Shown here: positions 49,001 through 58,000 of the stretch, piece after piece
How positions within the stretch are numbered: the stretch's first letter is position 1
How the letters are laid out: each line of letters starts with the position of its first letter
Assembly (NCBI GenBank): GCA_905178155.1
Contig: CAJINV010000022.1
Location: forward strand, 462,312-526,311
Source of the DNA: Amoebophrya sp. A120
Lineage: Eukaryota > Sar > Dinophyceae > Syndiniales > Amoebophryaceae
Reading direction: 5' to 3'
DNA length: 64,000 nt
Position numbers and translations under genes: made by a program
Notes under the pieces: model-generated
What the model saw: the letters and a program-made list of their open reading frames with translations, nothing else
Database searches by the model: none
Told to the model about the DNA's origin: nothing

Positions 49001-52000
49001 CTCGTGACGCCCGACAACAAGTGGGGAGAGCTTCGTCCACACCCGGTACGACAAGTTCGGATCCTTCCTCTCAACACCCAGCTCGGATGGGGCCGCCAGC
49101 TTCAACGTATGGCGTTCTTACACGTTACATTCTCAACTGTTACATGACTTGTCGTTGTCCTCAAGCAAAGTTACAATCAGAATAGACACGAGCGACCAAG
49201 CTGCTTCGCATGACAAATTCTCGAAGGGCAAAGCAGGCTGTTAAGAATCTGTGCCAAATTTTTCATGCAAGGCGCGCAAGGTTTCCTGTGCGAACATGCA
49301 ACATAGACACACAAACCAGACCGAGAAATCTACGAGCGAAGCAGATAAGCTACAATGTTAGTGGGGGTTGGAATTCGAACAATAAGGGCCTAAATGGGTG
49401 CATTGCCTCTGTCTAGCGTTCTGCCGTAGCGCTCTAAGACTCTTTATCTAGTTTCCTTCTTCGTCCTGAAGTTATACTCGAGAACCCTGAGCGTGAGCCA
49501 AAATGGCTACGTTGAGGTGATGTGTGCGTGGTTCCTTCCTAATTGGGCCCGGTCCTATTTCAGTACCATCACCACCATCGCCATGCCTTCACTTCCTGAC
49601 CTTGTTTTGCTTTTCTTCAAATCGCATTCGTTCGATCTGGTCCGACTTGCCTATACGCCCACCCCCCTTTCACTTTTGCCCTTCATCTATTTGCATCAGT
49701 AATAATAAACCCTACTCCTCATGTATACAGTTGGGAGTGTAACAGCTGAGACCGCCATACAACGCAGCCACCGGGCGCAGCTGGTGGCGCGCCAGCAGCT
49801 TCCTCTTCGAGTGCTCCACAAACCCGCAATGGCACCCGCCGCCGTAACAACGGCAGTACAAGTAGTGGAGGCGGCGGCAATAATGGTGGCGGCGGTAATA
49901 ATGGTGGCGGCGGCAATAATGGTGGCGGCGGTAGTGGTAGCGGCGGTAGCAGCGGTGGCGGCGGTAGTGGTAGCGGCGGTAGCAGCGGCGGCGGCAGTAG
50001 TGGTAACGGCGGCGGCGGTAGTGGTTGTGGCAGTAGCGGCGGGGGCGGTAACAGTGGCGGCGGAAGTAGTGGCAGCGGCGGAGGCAGCAGTGGCAGTGGC
50101 GGCGGAAATAGTGGTAGCGGCGGCTGTAGTGCTGGCGGCGGTAGTGGGAATGGCGGTGGGCGTTCCCACAGTCTATGAGATTACACAACCCCCCCTCCCC
50201 CTCATTTGCAATGCAAAATGCCAAATATTCCTGTTCTTGCTGCCTTCTGGCGCTGTTTGGATTATAGATTCTGGAAGCCCAAACATTACTACACCCAGCG
50301 CATGCATTTGTAGTGCGCAGCGTCCACACCCACATGTATCTGAGTTTGTATTGCTGCTCATGCCATATTACACAGGAGGGGGACGAGGGGTAGTTGTGTA
50401 CTCTCATACAGTCATGGTGGGAGTGCGTATCCACAAAAAAATATATATTTTTCACAACTGTGAGTTTGCCTTGTACGTATTCCATGTATGATGCTGCAGC
50501 GTGACGGGTGTTAATTCGCGCAAACATTTTTCCTGTTGGGCCGCATAAAGTAAGTAGAAAGAAGCAGCTCGGGTTTTTCTGATAGGAAGCGAGCCTTGTT
50601 TGTCACATTAGTGGCTCAACAAGCGATGTGAATTTTTCATTATCATAGTACCAAACATCCAAAAACACAATAGAAAAATGCTTTTTTTTGTGCGATAGCG
50701 CTCCAGGCGACGGTGGTTCTGACGTGGGCGGCCCCGGCGGACAAAGCCTAAACGCGCTGGGGAACAAGTTGCCGGACCTCAAGCGGGGGGGCTTGGAGGG
50801 GTATCGCCCGTGTTGTTTGGTTTCTATTTTGGCTACGCGTGATGCAGAAAATTACAATTAGGGCCATTGTTTTTCTTTTTGATTGCATGGACCGAAGCAT
50901 GGTCGCGCTGTGCTTCGGTATGGCGAATAAAGCCGCACACCACCACCCCGATAGATGGGAAGGCCAAACTTTTTTGCTATCGCAAATATTAAGAAAACGT
51001 ATAACAGGCCTTCGAAGCGCCCCCGCCGTGACTCAATCGCATCAACGGCATCTACAGTACCATCGGCTGGCGACCTTTCGCCCAATAACGGAAGGAAAGG
51101 CAAAGAGGGGACGAACACGAAGCGTGGCTTATCAAAAGGAAAAATCTCCCCTCCCCATATCGAAATGGAAATCTGTGATGCAGGATTTGAGGTACCAAAT
51201 CGACTTGTCATGCTAGAAGGCCAAGAGCCGCAGTCGTGGTCCCTTTTGCAGGCAATTTGTCATGCTGTTTCCCACTCTCAGCTGCCTCCTATCATGCTGA
51301 AGATGCAAGGCTCCCCCACGCCACCCAGCACTACAGTCCGCATCTTTTCCCGTGTAGCATGACAAAGCTGATTTGTAACAACAAATCTGCATCACAGATT
51401 TCCGTTTTGATATGGGGAGGGGCGATTTTCCATTTTGATATGGCTCGATATCGTCCGCGGGCAGCAAGAACAGTAACCCGAAGAAGAGGATATCGTCCGC
51501 CGGCAGCCGCAGCAAGAACAGTAACCCGAAGAAGAGGGCCCGAGGACCGCTTATCCAAGAAAAAAACGTTGTTAGTGTAAATTTGTGATGCGCAACATGC
51601 GAGATGATTGCGTCTGTCATGCTTAGCATGCATGGTAGGGTCTATTAAAAGGCGTTTTCACGTACTATCTGCGCATGACAGGTTTTTGCTGTCATGCCAG
51701 ACAAATTTGTAATGCTGTTCCTCCAAAAAAGTTACACCTACAATGTTTTTTTGTTGGATACCGCTTCCGCCAGTCCCACTATTTTCCCCTGATGCTGTAT
51801 GGGGGTGCTTATCAGATTTCATTGGAATCGACAAAGTTGAGGACTTGCAATGCATAAAATCGATACCAGTTAGACCCACACTTTATAGTCGGCGCATGAG
51901 AAATTTTCCTTGTTCCGGAAGCCAGTCTGTCATGCTGTTTAGGGCAAAGGAACTGAACTCCCTTCTGTCATCCTAGAAGTCAGCAGCCCAACTCGCCATC

Positions 52001-55000
52001 CTTAAGACGACTATAATTTGCCTCCCTTGCGTCCTCCGCACTAGAATCACTTGGTTTTGCGTTGCATTTATTTATCTTTATGAATGGGAAACTATATATA
52101 ATTTCAGCTTTGTGGATTTCGGGCCTGACGCTCCCATACGCTGATTTCGGAGAAGCTGTGTCTGGATCGGAGGGACGGCGTGTTCCTGACGTGGTCACCC
52201 TATGGATTGCAAATATGTCTGGGTCCTCTGGAACGCTGCAACTTGTGACGCTCTCTCTGGATGGTGCAAAAATCTGTGTTGCGTGATTAAGTACAAAAAG
52301 CTGGCGTCCACTTTTGACTAAGTTGAGAGGCAGTAATATCCCATTTAGGAGAGGCATGATAGAGATGCTACAGAATCTGTCATGCTGGATCATGTATGTC
52401 AGGCCGCATGGCCCAAGCTCATGGAAAACCTGCATGGCAAGTCTTGTGACCTTCCAGACAGAGACCCATTTGCATTTGATACATCCCAAAGTCCGCGCCC
52501 GCGCCGCCGCTGCGGGATGCCAAGGGGGACATGCTCCAACATCTGTCACTGACAATACGAGATTGCAAACAGTCGTCTCATTTTTGTTCGCAGGACCACG
52601 AAGACCGCAGACAATATATACAGCAATTCACTCTATTTGTAGTTATTTTGATTTTATTTTGCAAAAGTGTTGTGGACAATAAAACTGAAAGTAGCGCGAC
52701 AGCCTTTGAACCGATTGAGGCAAGAAGTGCAATAATTGTATTGCAGCTCCGTGTGGTATTCCTGAGGCTGATCGCCCGGTGAGGGGGCTTCGCCTGTTCG
52801 GTGCGACAGGAGGGACAACTGTTTTCAACATCATAAGACACGCCTGGAACGCCGGGCATACATGTTGAGCCTCTTGTCGTGTCTTCTGGCGATGGAGGAA
52901 GCAGCGGCAACCCCAATCCTTTCGGGGCACCGTATGCAATGCAAAAGCATCGTACTAGTATAAATCGCATGACAAATTTCCTCAGCATGAGAAATAAAAT
53001 TTGTAATGCGGATTTAACCTGAGGAAGAAATTTGTAATGCAAGAATGCGATTAGTACGACTACGATACTTTTGCACAGGATACACCGATGTCCAAAACGA
53101 TTGTCCCGTCACAATCTTCGCGAGCCTCCGTATGGATGTGTCAGGTTTGAAATCGTCAGAGTTGAAGTAGTTTGTCATGCATAAAATGGATGCCAGTTGG
53201 AGCCCAGTTTTCAAGTGGCGCATGACAAGTTTTGGTGGTGCCTAAATCCAGTTTGTAATGCTGTTTGGGTAAGGAAGACGCCTTTTGTCATGCTACTTTA
53301 GCAGCTCTATTTCTACCCCTCAACAGGCTTGCAATATGCCTCCCTTGCCTACTCTGCAAGACAGGCGCTTTGCGGGTTGCATTTTATGCATCACAAATTA
53401 TTTCAACTTTGACGATTTCAATCCTGACGCTTCCATACTCCGGAAGCGCAAGTGGTAATAGCGGCGCTGGCAGTGGAGCAGGTGCAGGCTCCTCTTCTGG
53501 CACTGTTGCCGTTCCGCCGGAAGATCTACGCATGGCAAAAGCATCGTACTCATATTAGTACAAATCGCGCGACATTAAATTTTCCCAGCATGGGAAATGG
53601 AATTTCTTGTATATGTCTATTCACCTTAAGAAGAGACTTGTGCTGCGTGACTGCATAGTTGCAGTCAGGTCACTGCAATTCGTACGAGTGCGATACTTTT
53701 GCAGTGCATAAGATCACTGTAGTGGCGCGCAGTCATCTACAAGTAGCGTTGGCGCGGCGCATGGATCGGAAGCTGCCAGTAGCTATCCATTGCAAATATG
53801 TCTGGGTCTGGAAAAGTGGAAGTTGTGTTGCATGCTGAAAAACCTGTATTGCACAGCCAGCACGACAGGCGCCACTCTTTCGTCATGCAGAACGGCAGCT
53901 TGTGTTTGTGATGCGTGCTACCTACGCATCAGACGGCGTCAAGTAAACTTGTCATGCTTCGCTGCACGACTGGAGAGTGCCAGATTTACCCATACTTTAG
54001 CATCACAAGTTTCCAGACCCAGACATCTTTGCATTTCATAGTAGCTCTGGGACGACGACAAACTCGCGGTCATATGACATTCGGCGCTGCCGGACCGCCG
54101 GAGGAGGCGGCAGCGATCCCGAGCGCGGTGGTCCGGGAGGAGGTCATGATGATGGACCCGGGGGCGGTGGTGGCCCGGGCGGAGATAATGGCGGTAGCGC
54201 AGGCGGCCGTGGTCCGGGAGGAGATCTTCGTCGAGATGGCCTTGATATGCATTGCAAATATACTGTCCGGGTCTGAAAGAATGCGTGCCAGACTTGTCAT
54301 GCAGGTTTTCCATGACCCATGAGGTCTGGTATGTAGGACATAGCATGACAGATTCAGTGAGATCTTTCGAATGCCTATCCTGCATAAAAAGCCTCTTTCT
54401 CCTCTCAAGTTGGTCAAAAGTGGACAACTTTTGGCAATCATGCAACACAGATTTTTTCCCTGATTCAGCAGGTTCAGCATGACAACTTGCAATCTTCCAG
54501 ACCCTGGCACATTTGCAATCCATACTTGCCAAAGATCTTGGAAAAAGCATCAAGGCGTCGGAGAACAAAAGGGCTGCGGCGACGCCAAGGTCCGCCGGAG
54601 ACGGACTGCCCGACAGCACCCCAGAAGCTAGACCACGCCGGCGGTCTACATCCGGCGGGGCATCTAGGGGTTCAAGAACCAGGAGTAGGAGCGCTCCCAG
54701 AAGTACTGGTCAAGGACAAGGAGGAGGGGCCGTTGAAGTAGAACAAGGTGCTGGCGCTCGAAAAACCCGATCCGCCTCGCCTGCGCGCGGTAGCCGTGAG
54801 TCAAGAACGCGGAGTAGAAGCAGCGCCACCAGAACCAGAAATGCACAGGCGACGGTCCCCGAGCCGCCCACACAAGGCGCTGCGTCTTCATCTTATCAAA
54901 TGCAAATATGTCTGGGTCTGGAAGAATGCAAGATTTGTCATGCTCGGCTAGCATGACTCTCAAGTCTGTCATGCACGTTACCCAAGAGCAGCCTCACTTT

Positions 55001-58000
55001 TCTGTCATGCGGAAACGCAGTTTGTCATGCAGAATAGCCTACACCGACCACCTCAGAAACTTGTCATGCTGAAACGGCAATTGCGGCGTCCTAATCATTC
55101 GCCAACCAGCATCACAAGTTTCCAGACCCAGACATATTTGCATTTGATACATCTGGGACGTCTATGACCGGTCGAGACAGTCGTCGGGCCAGTATCACTA
55201 TCCAGGAAAAAAACTGTGTAAGTGTAACTTTGTAGGAAGAGCAGCATCACAAATTCGTTTTGCATTACAGGGAAAACCTGTCATGGGCAGCTAGTACGTG
55301 AAAGCACGTATGAAAGTAGCCTATGATGCAGACCCAGCATGACAAGTGTAAACAGTTTTGCATTTTCTGCATCACAGACTTACACTCACATAGCTTTTTT
55401 CTTGCATAGTCAGCCTTTTGTCCGACTCAGGAGACCACGGAGCAGTTGCCTCATCAACCCCGACCTCGGCGACGGAAGGTTCGGCTTCCTCCTCGCAGTC
55501 AGTTACCGACGACCCGAACCGAAAAGTGAAGCGGCTCTCCGTGATAGAGGCCATGAGTACGAAGGACAAAGACACCGGCAAGTTAGTGTTTGAAACTTCG
55601 GCCGTTACGCCGTTGGACGAATGCCGGTGGCCGAAGTACCGGGAAAAAAGAATTGAACTACACTATGGAGGCAGCGAGGCCGAGTTTAGGGCACACCAAG
55701 ACAAAGTCAAAGGGTGGATGCAGGAACTCAAGACAGAAGTCGCAAAGGCAAAGAAGTCCAGGGATAAGGCAGAGAAAGAGCAAGCCGGGCCGCTAGCTAA
55801 AGAACTGGAAGAGATGAACAAGTGGAGCAAGCTATCCTAAGCAAAAACGTCCCGACCCCATAGTCAAGTTGGGAATCTAGCAACACAAGTCTCCAAGTTC
55901 TGGGCGCTGTGCATGACAAGTTTCCTTCTGAAGTGTAGTGCTGGTTGGCAAGGGAAGCCGCATCAGAAAGCCACTTTCTCATCCTGTTTACAGCATTACA
56001 CGACTGCAAATGCCACCCGTGGAGCTGTTCATTACAAATGTTCCCGTCATTGCGCATTTGCATGACAACTCTGGGGTAGGAATTCATGTCGCGAGTAGGA
56101 ATTGTTGGCGTTGTTGGCGAAAGTGTGAGGCAAAAAGGTTGGTATAGTTGGCGAGTTGGTATCGTGGCCGGGAGATGATGGTGATGGCACTTCGGTGTCC
56201 GCCTGACCTACCTTCCCTGCGTGACAGCCATCTGCGGCCGTTTACAAAGGAGGAGCCAAAGTGTGCCGCACTTCTGTTTAGCATGACAACTCTGGGGTAG
56301 GGACGTTTTTACTTCGGATACAAGCTTGTAAGTGAGTTGCGGGGCAAAGTGGAGGAAAATAAAGCTGAGGACGGGACCAATATTGAGAGAAAAAATCCCC
56401 CCTCCCCATATTGAAAAGCTGTGTTTCCGAAAATTTGTGTTGCTGATTTGTGACCACAGATCAGGTTTGTCTTGCAAGAAGACAAGTGCAGAGGCATCCG
56501 CCCCATTGTGGAAGCGATTTGGCATGCTATTGGTCCTAGAGGGTAGCCGTTTGCAATGCTAAACAACTAGGCCCAAACGCTGCTATCTGGGCTGGGGATC
56601 TGGCCGCAGTGTTTTACTGCAAGACAAGTCGGATTTGCGTACGCAAATCCAGCATCAGAAACTTCGTTTTGATATGGGGAGGGAGTATTTTTCCTTTTGA
56701 TAGCCAAGGCATACAATTACAAGCCTTTTGACCCTCTTCCGGTCAAGAGGACCGAAGATGGCAACCAAATATTAATGTACGAGGGGGCCCCAAAGGATCT
56801 GGAATACTGCGATTTGATAAACGCGGGGTTCATCGGCAAAACGGGAGATTCCCGTAAGAAATTATTTCGCCACACGACACCAACCGACGAAGCCACCGAA
56901 AGTTACGAAAAGGTGCTCAGCGCGGCGCCACTCCGCGACGAGTTGCTCGATCTGCCCAAATATTCAGTGCAAATCTGTCGGGGTCTGGAAAATTGAAGGA
57001 CCTCTCATGCATGTTTGAGATGACACGAGAATCTGTGATGCATGCGCACGAGATTTGCCATGCGGAATACGCAGCACATAGTCATGGCAGGAGCTAAAAA
57101 GTTTGTCATGCTTGACGGCGTATTGCAGTTCGGCTATCATTCACATTGATTTAGCATTACAACTTGAATTGAGATTGATTTACATGATTTAGATTTAGCA
57201 GGGTCGTAAAGAACAAAAATATCCGTGGGTAGTAAGAAATACAAATAGCAAGGAAGTATCTGTCTTGTCGTTGCTGTTTACATCGGTGGGTCCCCGAATA
57301 TGACGCGCGTCTTGCTTCTCTTTCGTCCCTCGTGATGCCTGCGATTAGGGGTCAGTTTGTTTCTTTCGGGTGCCTAGCACCATAGCAGGAAAAGGCAAAC
57401 AAAATACACGACAAGATAAAAGCACCTTCCCGATGAAGGGGAGGCGCTTGCGTGATGTTTCCTTGTTGATTCTCTTAAAACTTAAAGCTTTTTTTTTTCT
57501 CGGGGATAACTTATTGCATACTCCAAATACTCAGGTTTGACTCTGTCTCATATGCATGAAGGCCCACAGCCGCAGGCAGTAGACTGGATGCTGTAGAAAG
57601 TATGATGACTGGGTTGGCCACATTCATTAACCCTATGGGAGGACAGCGGATGCGCCTCGATTGCTGAGTAGAAAAAGGGTCTTGGTGCAGCTGCCAGACA
57701 CTCATAGAGGGCAATAAAACTTGAGTCCCCGGCAGCGCGGACACCTGTGCTATTGATATGCGTTACAACTCCAATCAAAATGCGACTTTTTTAAGGGCGA
57801 GAGAGCGACTTTTGTAAGGGCGAGAGACACTGGAAGGGGGCAAGTCAGAGTACCGACGAGGAGACCAGACAAGACCAACGAACGGCGCTGATATATAGAA
57901 CATCGCTGCGACTTGCAGAGTTTATGAATTGCTCTACCAAGTCCAAGCTAATGTGGAGGCTCTTGCATAGTTTTTTTTTTAGGCCTGCTAGGCCCCAGCA

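Noticed and set aside
47971-49185. Minus-strand ORF 48105-49040 (311 codons)
   Set aside because: It mirrors the GC-rich Ala/Gly/Ser exon 48063-49107, whose frame is fixed by exact target repeats on both sides.
49340-49400. T-loop-like GTTGGAATTCGAAC suggesting a tRNA
   Set aside because: The flanking bases do not pair into a T stem and no anticodon or acceptor stem is present.
49721-50491. Long Ala/Val-rich ORF on + and Thr/Ala- or His/Tyr/Arg-rich ORFs on the opposite strand
   Set aside because: They are frame shadows of the GGC/GGT codon repeat that encodes Gly-rich sequence in the giant gene frame.
52531-52782. ORF with a hydrophobic FVVILILF stretch and a stop, possibly the end of a gene
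   Set aside because: The stretch lies inside the type L element 52556-52835; its removal continues the main frame.
57480-57990. T-runs near 57487 and 57968 as possible RNA polymerase III terminators of small RNAs
   Set aside because: No promoter boxes or known snRNA or 7SL signature could be matched in the preceding sequence.
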